A stretch of 64,000 nt of DNA from Streptomyces griseocarneus (GCA_003674045.1 PENC01000005.1:62001-126000), one strand, 5' to 3'; shown: positions 8,287-17,415, numbered from the stretch's first letter. A program made the numbers and translations. Notes: a model not told the origin generated them from the sequence alone.

Positions 8287-10308
8287 TCAGTCGTTGCCGT
8301 TGCCCGCGGAGGGCGTGGTCTTCGCGATCTGCATCAGGAACTCGGCGTTGGACTTCGTCTGCTTCATCTTGTCGAGGAGCAGCTCGATGGCCTGCTGCGA
8401 GTCGAGCGCGTGCAGCACACGGCGGAGCTTCCAGACGATGGCCAGCTCCTCGCCGCCCAGCAGGATCTCCTCCTTGCGGGTGCTGGAGGCGTCCACGTCC
8501 ACGGCCGGGAAGATGCGCTTGTCCGAGAGCTTCCGGTCGAGCTTGAGCTCCATGTTGCCGGTGCCCTTGAACTCCTCGAAGATCACCTCGTCCATCCGCG
8601 AGCCGGTCTCGACCAGCGCGGTGGCCAGGATGGTCAGCGAGCCGCCGTCCTCGATGTTGCGCGCGGCACCGAAGAACTTCTTCGGCGGGTAGAGCGCGGT
8701 CGAGTCGACACCACCGGACAGGATGCGGCCCGAGGCCGGGGCGGCGAGGTTGTACGCGCGGCCCAGGCGGGTGATCGAGTCCAGCAGGACCACCACGTCG
8801 TGACCCAGCTCCACGAGGCGCTTGGCGCGCTCGATGGCCAGCTCGGCGACCGTGGTGTGGTCCTCGGCGGGACGGTCGAAGGTCGAGGAGATGACCTCGC
8901 CCTTGACCGACCGCTGCATGTCGGTGACCTCTTCCGGACGCTCGTCGACCAGGACGACCATCAGGTGGCACTCGGGGTTGTTGGTGGTGATCGCGTTGGC
9001 GATCGCCTGCATGATCATGGTCTTGCCGGTCTTCGGCGGGGCCACGATCAGACCGCGCTGGCCCTTGCCGATGGGCGCGACCAGGTCGATGATGCGGGTC
9101 GTCAGCACGCCCGGGTCCGTCTCCAGCCGCATACGGTCCTGCGGGTAGAGCGGGGTGAGCTTGCCGAACTCGGGGCGGCCGCGGCCGGTTTCGGGCGCCA
9201 TGCCGTTGACCGAGTCGAGGCGGACGAGCGCGTTGAACTTCTCGCGGCGCTCGCCGTCCTTCGGCTGCCGGACCGCACCGGTGACGTGGTCGCCCTTGCG
9301 CAGGCCGTTCTTGCGGACCTGGGCGAGGGAGACGTAGACGTCGTTCGGGCCCGGGAGGTAGCCGGAGGTCCGGATGAAGGCGTAGTTGTCGAGGATGTCG
9401 AGGATGCCCGCGACCGGGATCAGGACGTCGTCCTCGGCGAGCTGCGGCTCGTTCGCGAAGTCCTCGCGGCCACGACGGCCACGACGGTCGCGGTAGCGGC
9501 CACGACGGCCACGGCGGCCGCCCTCGAAGTCGTCCTCGTCCTGCGGGCCGCCCTGGGCGCCCTGCTGGGCACCGCGGCCGTCCCGCTGCTGGCGGGAGCC
9601 GCCCTGCTGGGCGTCCTCGCCGCGGCCACGGCGCTCGCCGCGCTCGCGGTCGCCACGCTCACCGCGCTCGCCACGCTGGCCGCGCTCGCGCCGCTCGCCC
9701 TTCTGGCGACTCTCGCGGTCGCCGGTGCGGGCGGCCTTGCCCTCGGCGGCGTCGGCCGCGGCCTCCGCGCGCTCCTCGGCCTTGGCCTCGGGGGCGGTGG
9801 CCTCCGGGCTGCCCGCGGGCGCGGTCGCACGGCGGCGACGGCGCTCGCCGGACGGCTGCTCGTCGTTGGAGCCGCCGGACGGCTGGCCCGGGATCTCGAT
9901 CTGCTGCTGGGTGGCGGCCTTCTCGGCGGGCTTGGCGGCCTCGGCGGAGGCCGTCTCACCCGTACGGGCCTTGGAGGTGGCACGGCGCTTCGGCTTGGTC
10001 TCCGTCTCGGAGGCGGCCTTGGCGGGCTCGGCGGCCTTGGCGGACGCGCCGGCGCCTGCCTGCCGTTCCTTGATGACCTCGATCAGCTGGCCTTTCCGCA
10101 TCCGCGCGGTGCCCTTGATGCCGAGGCTGGAGGCGAGCTGCTGGAGCTCGGCCAGGACCATGGCGTCGAGGCCCGTGCCCGAGCGTCGCCGCTTGGGGGC
10201 GGTGGCAGCACCGGTGGCAGGCGCGGCGGGAGCGTCCGTGGCGGGCGCGGAGGCATTGCCGACGGAGCTGTCGGCGGTCACGCCCATCAGATCGGTGGTG
10301 TCGCTCAC
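8287..10308 (-). CDS. rho: Transcription termination factor Rho with long basic/acidic insertion
   Basis: Hexameric RNA-dependent ATPase that ends transcription. The 673-aa product has a Rho N-terminal helical bundle (about 40-90, LGIKGTARMRKGQLIEVI). A roughly 200-residue low-complexity insertion follows, Ala/Glu/Lys-rich and then Arg/Gly/Asp-rich, which is typical of actinobacterial Rho and absent from E. coli. Next come the S1-like RNA-binding domain and the ATPase domain with Walker A (APPKTGKT near 423) and Walker B (LLDSITRLGRAYN near 507). GTG at 10308 is chosen because AAGGA lies 6-10 nt upstream and VSDTTDL begins the conserved sequence; the open frame runs on upstream. Confidence 0.93.
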   Translation of the reverse strand: MSDTTDLMGVTADSSVGNASAPATDAPAAPATGAATAPKRRRSGTGLDAMVLAELQQLASSLGIKGTARMRKGQLIEVIKERQAGAGASAKAAEPAKAASETETKPKRRATSKARTGETASAEAAKPAEKAATQQQIEIPGQPSGGSNDEQPSGERRRRRATAPAGSPEATAPEAKAEERAEAAADAAEGKAARTGDRESRQKGERRERGQRGERGERGDRERGERRGRGEDAQQGGSRQQRDGRGAQQGAQGGPQDEDDFEGGRRGRRGRYRDRRGRRGREDFANEPQLAEDDVLIPVAGILDILDNYAFIRTSGYLPGPNDVYVSLAQVRKNGLRKGDHVTGAVRQPKDGERREKFNALVRLDSVNGMAPETGRGRPEFGKLTPLYPQDRMRLETDPGVLTTRIIDLVAPIGKGQRGLIVAPPKTGKTMIMQAIANAITTNNPECHLMVVLVDERPEEVTDMQRSVKGEVISSTFDRPAEDHTTVAELAIERAKRLVELGHDVVVLLDSITRLGRAYNLAAPASGRILSGGVDSTALYPPKKFFGAARNIEDGGSLTILATALVETGSRMDEVIFEEFKGTGNMELKLDRKLSDKRIFPAVDVDASSTRKEEILLGGEELAIVWKLRRVLHALDSQQAIELLLDKMKQTKSNAEFLMQIAKTTPSAGNGND

Positions 10309-10726
10309 GAAGGGGTCCTTCCCTGGAGCGGGCGTCGGCCTGTCTGGCTCGGCGACCGGTTGTGCTGTCCGGCTGCGGTCTGGCTGTGCGGACCGTGCCG
10401 GGGCGGTGGTCCGCCGGTACGGCGGAAGAATCAGTTCATTGGTTCCGGCGCGAAGGAATGAGGTGAAGACATGACGCATCAACTTCACTCATGTCACCCG
10501 CGCCGATTCCGGAGCGTGCTCGAAGCTGCTCAGGCAGGCTGCTCAGGCAGTTTGGGAGGCTCCCGGAAGAAAAGCGGTCCCTGATCGGGACACAGAGCAC
10601 CGAGCCGATGTGGCTTCGGGTGCAGACTTGAGGTTAACACTACCGGGTCCCATAAACATTCCCCCTCTCAAGACCGGCAACCGCTATTTTTCGCCGACCC
10701 CGGGCGCACCCGGAAATCCGCGCTGG
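10309..10726. other. Long region upstream of rho (leader/promoter)
   Basis: 418 nt without a gene. On the minus strand TAGTGT near 10634-10639 resembles a -10 element, preceded by an AT-richer stretch, which would give a leader of about 320 nt before rho. A good -35 is not visible. rho genes are often autoregulated through their leaders, so a Rho-dependent attenuator here is plausible but unproven. No small ORF with a good ribosome-binding site was found. Confidence 0.35.
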
Positions 10727-11641
10727 TCAGGCGAGCGGCAGCACGCTCGTCCCCCCGGCGTCGAGGGCCAGCCGGTTGGCCGCCCACCCCTCGCCCGCCA
10801 GCCGTGCGACCTCGTCGGCCGCACCGTTCTCGGCCAGCGCGAGCACCGTGGGGCCCGCGCCGGAAATGACCGCGGGAACGCCGTCCGCCCGCAGCCTGCC
10901 CACCAGGGCCACGCTCTCGGGCATCGCCGGGGCGCGGTACTCCTGGTGGAGACGGTCCTCGGTGGCCGGAAGCAGCAGCTCGGGGCGCCTGGTCATCGCC
11001 TCGACGAGCAGTGCGGCGCGCCCGGCGTTGGCCGCGGCGTCCACATGGGGGACGCTGCGCGGCAGCAACCCGCGGGCGGTCTCGGTGAGTACCGGCCGCG
11101 AGGGCACGAAGACCACCGGAACGATGGAATCCGCAGGGTTCATCCGAATGGCCCGCGCCACGCCCGACTCCATCCACGCCAAGGTGAAGCCGCCGAGCAG
11201 GCAGGCCGCGACGTTGTCGGGGTGGCCCTCGATCTCCGTGGCGAGCTCCAGCAGCGCCGCGTCGTCGAGTTTCTCGGCCCCGCCTATGGTCACGGCGCGG
11301 GCGGCGACTATGCCCGCGCAGATGGCGGCCGACGAGGAACCGAGCCCGCGGCCGTGCGGAATGCGGTTGGCACAGACGACCTCCAGGCCGCGCGGCTGGC
11401 CGCCGAGCAGGTCGAAGGCGGTGCGCAGGGAGCGCACGAGGAGGTGGCTCTCGTCGCGCGGGAGGGTGTCGGCGCCCTCCCCGGCGATGTCGATGTGCAG
11501 CCCGGATTCGGCCACCCGGACCACGACGTCGTCGTAGAGCCCCAGCGACAGGCCCAGGGCATCGAAGCCGGGGCCGAGGTTTGCGCTGGTGGCGGGGGTG
11601 CGCACGCGGACAGCGGCGGCGCGGAACGCGGGACCGGCCAT
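10727..11641 (-). CDS. thrB: Homoserine kinase
   Basis: GHMP-family kinase phosphorylating L-homoserine with ATP in threonine synthesis; cytosolic. The 304-aa protein has TPATSANLGPGFDALG near 15-30, the ATP-binding PHGRGLGSSSAA near 95-106 and the C-terminal ISGAGPTVLALA motif near 260. ATG at 11641 with AGGAGA about 8 nt upstream. It lies 262 nt after thrC. That gap holds a hairpin of a dispersed Streptomyces type, so thrB may be partly uncoupled from hom-thrC. Confidence 0.95.
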   Translation of the reverse strand: MAGPAFRAAAVRVRTPATSANLGPGFDALGLSLGLYDDVVVRVAESGLHIDIAGEGADTLPRDESHLLVRSLRTAFDLLGGQPRGLEVVCANRIPHGRGLGSSSAAICAGIVAARAVTIGGAEKLDDAALLELATEIEGHPDNVAACLLGGFTLAWMESGVARAIRMNPADSIVPVVFVPSRPVLTETARGLLPRSVPHVDAAANAGRAALLVEAMTRRPELLLPATEDRLHQEYRAPAMPESVALVGRLRADGVPAVISGAGPTVLALAENGAADEVARLAGEGWAANRLALDAGGTSVLPLA

Positions 11642-11817
11642 CGCTCGATGACTCTCCTTGGTGTGGCCTCGGCAGGGCGTGCAACGTCCGCAAGGGCCGC
11701 GACGGATCGCCGTGCGGGGACGGCGGGGGTCAGCGACGGGGCGGAGTGAGTACAGCCTATCGAAGGAAGGTTCTGCGGCGACATAGGGCGAAGGGGTGTC
11801 GCCGGGCGTCTGACTTG

Positions 11818-11847
11818 CGCCGGACGGGCTGTTCAGCCCGTCCGGCG
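11818..11847 (-). repeat. Dispersed hairpin repeat between thrC and thrB
   Basis: Perfect 13-bp arms CGCCGGACGGGCT / AGCCCGTCCGGCG with a GTTC loop, followed by TTTGAGGAC. The hairpin-plus-tail combination is a familiar dispersed element of Streptomyces intergenic DNA. A degenerate relative (GGACGGGGG hairpin plus ATTCGAGAC) lies at 14349-14385. It probably ends or attenuates transcription after thrC. Confidence 0.7.
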
Positions 11848-11903
11848 TTTGAGGACAACGCGGCGAAGCCGTGTTGCGGGGAGACAGCGGGTCGGACGAC
11901 CGA

Positions 11904-12992
11904 TCAGGCGAGCCCGAGACTCCGGGCGGCAGCAGCCGCGTCGACCGGCACGGTGAGCGGCTGCGGAGCCCCCGCCACCGCCCAGTCGGGGTCCTTGAGC
12001 CCGTTGCCCGTGACCGTACAGACGATGCGCTGCCCCGGGTCGACCAGGCCCAGCTCGGCCGCCTTGAGCAGGCCCGCCACGCTCGCCGCCGACGCGGGCT
12101 CGACGAAGACGCCCTCCTGCGCCGCCAACAGGCGGTACGCGGCCAGGATCTGTCGGTCGGTCACCTCGTCGATGAGGCCGCCCGATTCGTCGCGCGCCTC
12201 CTCGGCGAACCGCCACGACGCGGGGTTGCCGATGCGAATGGCGGTGGCGATGGTGTGCGGGTCGCGCACCGGCTCACCGCGCACGATGGGCGCGGACCCG
12301 GCGGCCTGGAAGCCCCACATGCGGGGCGTGCGCCGGGCCACGCCGTCGGCGGCGTACTCGCGGTAGCCCCGCCAGTAGGCGGTGATGTTGCCCGCGTTGC
12401 CGACGGGCAGGACGTGGATGTCCGGGGCGTCGCCGAGCGCATCCACGATCTCGAACGCGGCCGTCTTCTGGCCCTCGATCCGCACCGGGTTCACGGAGTT
12501 GACCAGCGCGACGGGGTACTCCTCGGACAGCCCGCGGGCGAGCGTCAGGCAGTCGTCGAAGTTGCCGTCCACCTGGAGGATGCGCGCGCCGTGGACCAGC
12601 GCCTGGCCCATCTTGCCCAGCGCGATCTTGCCCTGGGGCACCAGGACGGCGCAGACCATGCCCGCCCGTACGGCGTAGGCCGCGGCGGAGGCGGAAGTGT
12701 TGCCCGTGGAGGCGCAGATGACGGCCTTCGCGCCCTCTTCCTTCGCGCGGGTGATGGCCATCGTCATGCCGCGGTCCTTGAAGGACCCGGTCGGGTTCGC
12801 GCCCTCGACCTTGAGGTGGACCTCGCAGCCGGTGCGCTCGGAGAGCACCTGGGCCGGGACGAGCGGCGTGCCGCCCTCGCGGAGGGTGACGACCGGCGTG
12901 TCGGCGGAGACGGGGAGCCGGTCGCGGTACTCCTCGATGATGCCGCGCCACTGGTGGGTGCCGGAGGACCGCAGTCCGTTTCTGGCAGACAT
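11904..12992 (-). CDS. thrC: Threonine synthase
   Basis: PLP-dependent conversion of O-phosphohomoserine to threonine. The 362-aa protein has the PLP-lysine motif NPTGSFKDRG with Lys 72, the substrate segment ASTGNTSASAAAYA near 94-107 and a PLP-phosphate loop (PVGNAGNITAYW). The compact length fits the class without the long N-terminal domain of the E. coli enzyme. ATG at 12992, 14 nt after the hom stop, so hom and thrC are almost surely cotranscribed. Confidence 0.95.
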   Translation of the reverse strand: MSARNGLRSSGTHQWRGIIEEYRDRLPVSADTPVVTLREGGTPLVPAQVLSERTGCEVHLKVEGANPTGSFKDRGMTMAITRAKEEGAKAVICASTGNTSASAAAYAVRAGMVCAVLVPQGKIALGKMGQALVHGARILQVDGNFDDCLTLARGLSEEYPVALVNSVNPVRIEGQKTAAFEIVDALGDAPDIHVLPVGNAGNITAYWRGYREYAADGVARRTPRMWGFQAAGSAPIVRGEPVRDPHTIATAIRIGNPASWRFAEEARDESGGLIDEVTDRQILAAYRLLAAQEGVFVEPASAASVAGLLKAAELGLVDPGQRIVCTVTGNGLKDPDWAVAGAPQPLTVPVDAAAAARSLGLA

Positions 12993-13006
12993 TGCTTCGT
13001 TGCTCC

Positions 13007-14299
13007 CTATTCGCCTTCGACCCGCATGATGCTCGCGACACCGCGGACCGTGTCCAGCTTGCGCAGCGCCGCGACGGTCGCCGAGAGGGCGGCGTCGGGG
13101 GCGCGGTGCGTGACGACGACGAGCGACGCCTCGCCGTCCTTGCCCGTCTGGCGGACCGTGTCGATCGACACCCCGTGCGCCGCGAACACCGTGGCGACCT
13201 GGGCGAGGACGCCCGGCCGGTCGGCCACGTCGAGGCTGATGTGGTAGCGCGTGACGACCTCGCCCATGGGGCTCACGGGCAGCCGCGTATAGGCGGACTC
13301 GCCGGGTCCGGTCGTCCCGGCGACCTTGTTCCGGCAGACGGCGACGAGGTCGCCGAGGACCGCGGAGGCGGTGGGCGAGCCACCGGCGCCGGGGCCGTAG
13401 AACATCAGCTGCCCGGCGGCCTCCGCCTCGACGAACACCGCGTTGTACGCCTCGCGGACGGAGGCCAGCGGGTGGCTGAGCGGGATCATGGCCGGGTGCA
13501 CCCGGGCGGTGACGGACTGCCCGTCGGCGGCCCGCTCGCAGATGGCGAGCAGCTTGATGGTGCAGCCCATCTGCTTCGCCGACGCGAAGTCCGCCGCGGT
13601 GACCTCCGTCATGCCCTCGCGATGCACGTCGTCGAGGCGCACCCGGGTGTGGAAGGCGATCCCGGCGAGGATCGCGGCCTTCGCGGCGGCGTCGAAGCCC
13701 TCGACGTCGGCCGTCGGGTCGGCCTCGGCGTAGCCGAGCGCGGTGGCCTCGTCCAGCGCCTCGGAGTAGCCCGCGCCGCTGGTGTCCATCTTGTCGAGGA
13801 TGAAGTTGGTGGTGCCGTTGACGATGCCGAGCACCCGGTTCACCTTGTCGCCCGCGAGGGACTCGCGCAGCGGGCGGACGAGCGGGATGGCGCCCGCGAC
13901 GGCGGCCTCGTAGTAGAGGTCCGCGCCGTGCGCCTCCGCGGCGGCGTGCAGCGCGGCGCCGTCCCCGGCGAGCAGCGCCTTGTTGGCGGAGACGACGCTC
14001 GCGCCGTGCTCGAAGGCGGTGGTGATGAGGGTGCGGGCGGGCTCGATGCCGCCGATGACCTCGATGACCACGTCGATGTCGCCGCGTTTGACGAGCGCGG
14101 TGGCGTCGGTGGTGATCAGCTCCTGCGGCACGCCCTCGCGGACGCGGTCGGGACGGCGCACCGCGATGCCGGCGAGCTCGACCGGCGCGCCGATGCGCGC
14201 CGCGAGGTCGTCGGCGTGCGTCGTCATGATGCGCGTCACCTCTGTGCCGACCACTCCACAGCCCAGCAGCGCCACCTTCAGCGGACGCGTACGCATCAT
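13007..14299 (-). CDS. hom: Homoserine dehydrogenase
   Basis: NAD(P)-dependent reduction of aspartate semialdehyde to homoserine, the branch point to Thr, Met and Ile. The 430-aa protein has an N-terminal Rossmann motif LLGCGVVGTEV (near 11-21), the catalytic domain with NGTTNFILD, and a C-terminal ACT domain (about 350-425, DVADRPGVLAQVATVF), which is where threonine feedback usually acts. ATG 14299 or 14296 is preferred (GAGG 4-7 nt upstream); an in-frame ATG at 14320 is weaker. Confidence 0.94.
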   Translation of the reverse strand: MMRTRPLKVALLGCGVVGTEVTRIMTTHADDLAARIGAPVELAGIAVRRPDRVREGVPQELITTDATALVKRGDIDVVIEVIGGIEPARTLITTAFEHGASVVSANKALLAGDGAALHAAAEAHGADLYYEAAVAGAIPLVRPLRESLAGDKVNRVLGIVNGTTNFILDKMDTSGAGYSEALDEATALGYAEADPTADVEGFDAAAKAAILAGIAFHTRVRLDDVHREGMTEVTAADFASAKQMGCTIKLLAICERAADGQSVTARVHPAMIPLSHPLASVREAYNAVFVEAEAAGQLMFYGPGAGGSPTASAVLGDLVAVCRNKVAGTTGPGESAYTRLPVSPMGEVVTRYHISLDVADRPGVLAQVATVFAAHGVSIDTVRQTGKDGEASLVVVTHRAPDAALSATVAALRKLDTVRGVASIMRVEGE

Positions 14300-14348
14300 C
14301 CGACCTCGTTTCTCGAACATCTTCGGTAGTGCACCAGTCTCACTCACC

Positions 14349-14373
14349 GGACGGGGGTTTCCGGCCCCCGTCC
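14349..14373 (-). terminator. Hairpin between lysA and hom
   Basis: Arms GGACGGGGG and CCCCCGTCC (9 bp) with a 7-nt loop, in the 108-nt lysA-hom gap. A strikingly A/T-rich stretch at 14384-14403 lies between it and the lysA stop. It could attenuate readthrough into hom, and it is a degenerate relative of the 11818 element. Confidence 0.5.
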
Positions 14374-14407
14374 AGCATTCGAGACTTTTGCTTTATTTTT
14401 TACCTTG

Positions 14408-15796
14408 TCAGCCGACGTCGAGCCGGAGGAGGTCGTCCTCGGTCTCGCGCCGGACGATCACCCGCGCCTGCCCGTCCGCGACGGCGACGACCGGCGGGCG
14501 GAGGGCGTGGTTGTAGTTGCTCGCCATGGAGCGGCAGTAGGCGCCGGTCGCGGGGACGGCGAGCAGGTCGCCGGGGGCGAGGTCGGCGGGGAGGAAGGCG
14601 TCGCGCACGACGATGTCACCGGACTCGCAGTGCTTGCCGACGACGCGGGAGAGCATCGGCTCGGCGCCGGACGTACGGGAGACGAGCGCGACGCTGTACT
14701 CGGCGTCGTAGAGCGCGGTGCGGATGTTGTCGGACATGCCGCCGTCGACGCTCACGTAGGTGCGCAGGCCGGGCAGGTCCTTGACGGTGCCGACCTCGTA
14801 GAGGGTGAAGGTGGTCGGGCCGGCGATGGCGCGGCCGGGCTCGACGGACAGCCGCGGTACGGCCAGCCCGGCGGCGGCGCACTCGCGGGTGACGATCTCG
14901 CCCAGGGCCCTGGCGATCTCGTGCGGCTCGCGCGGGTCGTCGTCGGAGGTGTAGGCGATGCCGAGGCCGCCGCCGAGGTCGATCTCGGGCAGCTCGACGC
15001 CGTGCTCGTCGCGGACCTCCTTGAGCAGGCCGACGACGCGGTGCGCGGCGACCTCGAAGCCCGAGGTGTCGAAGATCTGCGAGCCGATGTGGGAGTGGAC
15101 GCCGACGAGCTCCAGGCCGTCGAGCTTGAGCGCGCGGCGCACGGCCTCGGCGGCCTGTCCCCCGGCGAGCGCGAGGCCGAACTTCTGGTCCTCGTGGGCG
15201 GTCGCGATGAACTCGTGGGTGTGCGCCTCGACGCCGACGGTCACCCGGATCAGGACGCGCTGGCGCTTGCCGAGCCGCTCGGCGATGTGCGCGACGCGGA
15301 CGATCTCCTGGAAGGAGTCGAGGACGATCCGGCCGACGCCCGCCTCGATCGCGCGGGTGATCTCCTGGGTGGACTTGTTGTTGCCGTGCAGCGCGATGCG
15401 CTCGGCGGGCATGCCCGCGGACAGGGCCGTGGCGAGCTCGCCCTCGGAGCAGACATCGAGGTTGAGCCCCTCCTCGTGCAGCCAGCGGACGACGGCGCGG
15501 GAGAGGAAGGCCTTGCCCGCGTAGAAGACGTCGGCGCCGGTGAAGGCGTCGCGCCAGGCGCGGCAGCGGGCGCGGAAGTCGTCCTCGTCGAGGACGTAGG
15601 CGGGGGTGCCGAACTCCTCGGCGAGCTCGGTGACCTTGATGCCGCCGACGGTGGCCACGCCGTCGGCGTCCCGCGCGACCGTACGGGCCCAGACGCGCGG
15701 GTCGAGCGCGTTGAGGTCGGCCGGCGGAGCGGTGTAGTGGCCCTCGGGGAGGACGTCGGCGTAGCGGGGCCCGGCGGGGTGTGCGGAACGGCTCAT
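14408..15796 (-). CDS. lysA: Diaminopimelate decarboxylase
   Basis: PLP enzyme (alanine-racemase fold) decarboxylating meso-diaminopimelate to L-lysine. The 462-aa protein has the PLP-lysine motif FYAGKAF (Lys 95), HSHIGSQIFD near the middle, a Gly-rich phosphate site (DLGGGLGIAY), and the dimer-interface cysteine motif GAYCRSMASNYN near the C-terminus. ATG 15796 has GAGGAG about 10 nt upstream. It starts 14 nt after nrtL, suggesting one transcript. Confidence 0.95.
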   Translation of the reverse strand: MSRSAHPAGPRYADVLPEGHYTAPPADLNALDPRVWARTVARDADGVATVGGIKVTELAEEFGTPAYVLDEDDFRARCRAWRDAFTGADVFYAGKAFLSRAVVRWLHEEGLNLDVCSEGELATALSAGMPAERIALHGNNKSTQEITRAIEAGVGRIVLDSFQEIVRVAHIAERLGKRQRVLIRVTVGVEAHTHEFIATAHEDQKFGLALAGGQAAEAVRRALKLDGLELVGVHSHIGSQIFDTSGFEVAAHRVVGLLKEVRDEHGVELPEIDLGGGLGIAYTSDDDPREPHEIARALGEIVTRECAAAGLAVPRLSVEPGRAIAGPTTFTLYEVGTVKDLPGLRTYVSVDGGMSDNIRTALYDAEYSVALVSRTSGAEPMLSRVVGKHCESGDIVVRDAFLPADLAPGDLLAVPATGAYCRSMASNYNHALRPPVVAVADGQARVIVRRETEDDLLRLDVG

Positions 15797-15810
15797 GGCT
15801 CTGAATCTCC

Positions 15811-16626
15811 TCAGAGGTGTGCGGGTGCGGTGATGCCGAGCTGGTGGAGGCCGTCGGCCAGCACCTTGCCCGTGGCCTCGGCGAGGGCCAGACGGGCTCG
15901 GTGGACGGCCAAGGGTTTCTCCCCTCCGCTCGGCAGCGTGGGACACGCGGCCTGCCAGCGGAGAAAGGCATCAGCGAGACGTTCGAGATGGCGGGCGAGC
16001 CGCTCGGGGGCACGGCCGGCGGTGACCCGCGGATGGTCCGCGAGCCCGGCGAGGACGGGGGCCGCGTCCTCGTCCGCGAGATCCCCCGGCTCGGGGCCGA
16101 AGCCCAGGTCACGGGCGTTGCGCAGCAGGGCCCGGGTCCGGGCGTGGGCGTAGCGGACGCGGAAGAGGGGGTTGCTCTCGCGCTGCACGAGCAGCAGCTC
16201 GCGGGGGACACCCGGGGGGCTGACGAGGCTCCAGCGAGCGGCGTCCTCCCCGAGCCGCGCGACGAGTTCCGCCGGGGGCTCGCCGAGAACCGGCGGGCTC
16301 GGCCGCATGCCGAGGACATCCCGTACGAGCTGTACGTACGAGGAGCCCTCCAGGGTGATGTTGAGGAAGCCGGGCCCGGCGATGTCGACGCGGGCGATGC
16401 CGGGCTCGGCGACGAGCCGACGGCGCAGCACTTCGGCGATCTCGGGGGCGGGGCGGCCGCTGTCCTGGGCGATGCGGAGGGCGACGTTGGTGGCGTAGTC
16501 GCCGCACCCGGGGTGCGGGGGGACGCGCACGGTGACCCGGTCGGGGACGACGGCGCTCAGCTCGTCGGCCTCGATGGCTCGGCGCACCGTGTGCAGAACG
16601 GTGCGGGTGAGATCGGCGGGGGTCAC
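15811..16626 (-). CDS. nrtL: ArgS-related anticodon-binding protein without catalytic domain (NrtL type)
   Basis: The 271-aa protein resembles the two ends of arginyl-tRNA synthetase joined together: an N-terminal Add-1/ArgS-N-like domain (GCGDYATNVALRIAQ and GPGFLNITL in the first 90 residues) and a C-terminal DALR anticodon-binding domain (FRVRYAHARTRALLRNA onward). The HIGH/KMSK catalytic core is absent, so it cannot aminoacylate tRNA, but may bind tRNA-Arg or signal. GTG 16626 begins the conserved sequence and lacks a clear Shine-Dalgarno; TAGGCT 7-12 nt upstream hints at a leaderless transcript. It sits directly before lysA and near a tRNA-Arg gene. Its function is not known to me. Confidence 0.85.
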   Translation of the reverse strand: MTPADLTRTVLHTVRRAIEADELSAVVPDRVTVRVPPHPGCGDYATNVALRIAQDSGRPAPEIAEVLRRRLVAEPGIARVDIAGPGFLNITLEGSSYVQLVRDVLGMRPSPPVLGEPPAELVARLGEDAARWSLVSPPGVPRELLLVQRESNPLFRVRYAHARTRALLRNARDLGFGPEPGDLADEDAAPVLAGLADHPRVTAGRAPERLARHLERLADAFLRWQAACPTLPSGGEKPLAVHRARLALAEATGKVLADGLHQLGITAPAHL

Positions 16627-16700
16627 GGGGTCAAGCCTAGGGGAGGAGGGAGGCGGCGAGGCGAGCAGGTTTCGCACACCCTCCACAAGCGGCGGGGCCG

Positions 16701-17153
16701 CTACTCCCACACCGTGACGGAGTCCACGCAGTCCCCGGGGGCCGGGGCCCCCGGCAACCCGTCCTCGCCGTCTCCTTTACGGCGACGCATCAGCCTCCGT
16801 ACGAGCCGGACCATCTCCGTGGGCTCGAAGGGCTTCGCCAGAAAGGCGTCGACGCCGGCGGAGCGGCCGCTGTCGACCTCCAGCTGGGTGCAGGCGCTGA
16901 TGATCGCGATGGGTATGTCCCGGGTCCGTGCGTCGGCCCGCAGCCGGGCGGCCGTGAGCAAACCGTCGAGCCGGGGCATGACGACGTCGAGGGTGACCAC
17001 GTCGGGACGTACGCGATGCACGATCTCCAGGCACTCGGCACCATCGGCCGCGGTCACGACCTCGAAGCCCTCCAGCTCGAGGTTGACCCTGATCAACTGC
17101 CGGATGACCTTGTTGTCGTCGACGACAAGGACCCGGCCGGACAAGCCAGGCAC
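16701..17153 (-). CDS. Orphan single-domain response regulator
   Basis: CheY-like receiver of 150 aa: acidic pair Asp12-Asp13, phospho-acceptor Asp56 (TLDVVMP), Ser87 and Lys107 (LAKPF). No output domain follows, only about 25 hydrophilic residues. GTG 17153 begins the conserved receiver; longer starts would add low-complexity Gly/Arg sequence. No histidine kinase is next to it. Its 74-nt spacing to nrtL and shared strand suggest it is expressed with the nrtL-lysA genes or has its own promoter just after the tRNA-Arg gene. Confidence 0.88.
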   Translation of the reverse strand: MPGLSGRVLVVDDNKVIRQLIRVNLELEGFEVVTAADGAECLEIVHRVRPDVVTLDVVMPRLDGLLTAARLRADARTRDIPIAIISACTQLEVDSGRSAGVDAFLAKPFEPTEMVRLVRRLMRRRKGDGEDGLPGAPAPGDCVDSVTVWE

Positions 17154-17343
17154 ACCCCGAGAGTAAGCGCGCCCACCGTGCCGCGTCCGGCTTTTCCCCA
17201 CTTCCACCCCCGCAGGGGACGCTCCCCTTCCCCACCCCCGCCCCCACCACCGGGCCCCGGCCGCCCGCACCCCCTCCGACGTTGCCATGCACCCGTCCGG
17301 AGCTGCTAATGTTCTTCCTGTCGCCGCCACAAGCGCCGACAAA

Positions 17344-17415
17344 GCCCCCGTAGCTCAGGGGATAGAGCAACGGCCTCCGGAGCCGTGTGCGCAGGTTCGA
17401 ATCCTGCCGGGGGCA
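17344..17415 (+). tRNA. tRNA-Arg (anticodon CCG)
   Basis: 72-nt cloverleaf: acceptor GCCCCCG/CGGGGGC, D arm GCTC/GAGC, anticodon arm ACGGC-CTCCGGA-GCCGT giving anticodon CCG (reads CGG), T arm GCAGG-TTCGAAT-CCTGC, discriminator A. The CCA end is not encoded. A hairpin with Ts follows at 17470. Confidence 0.96.
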
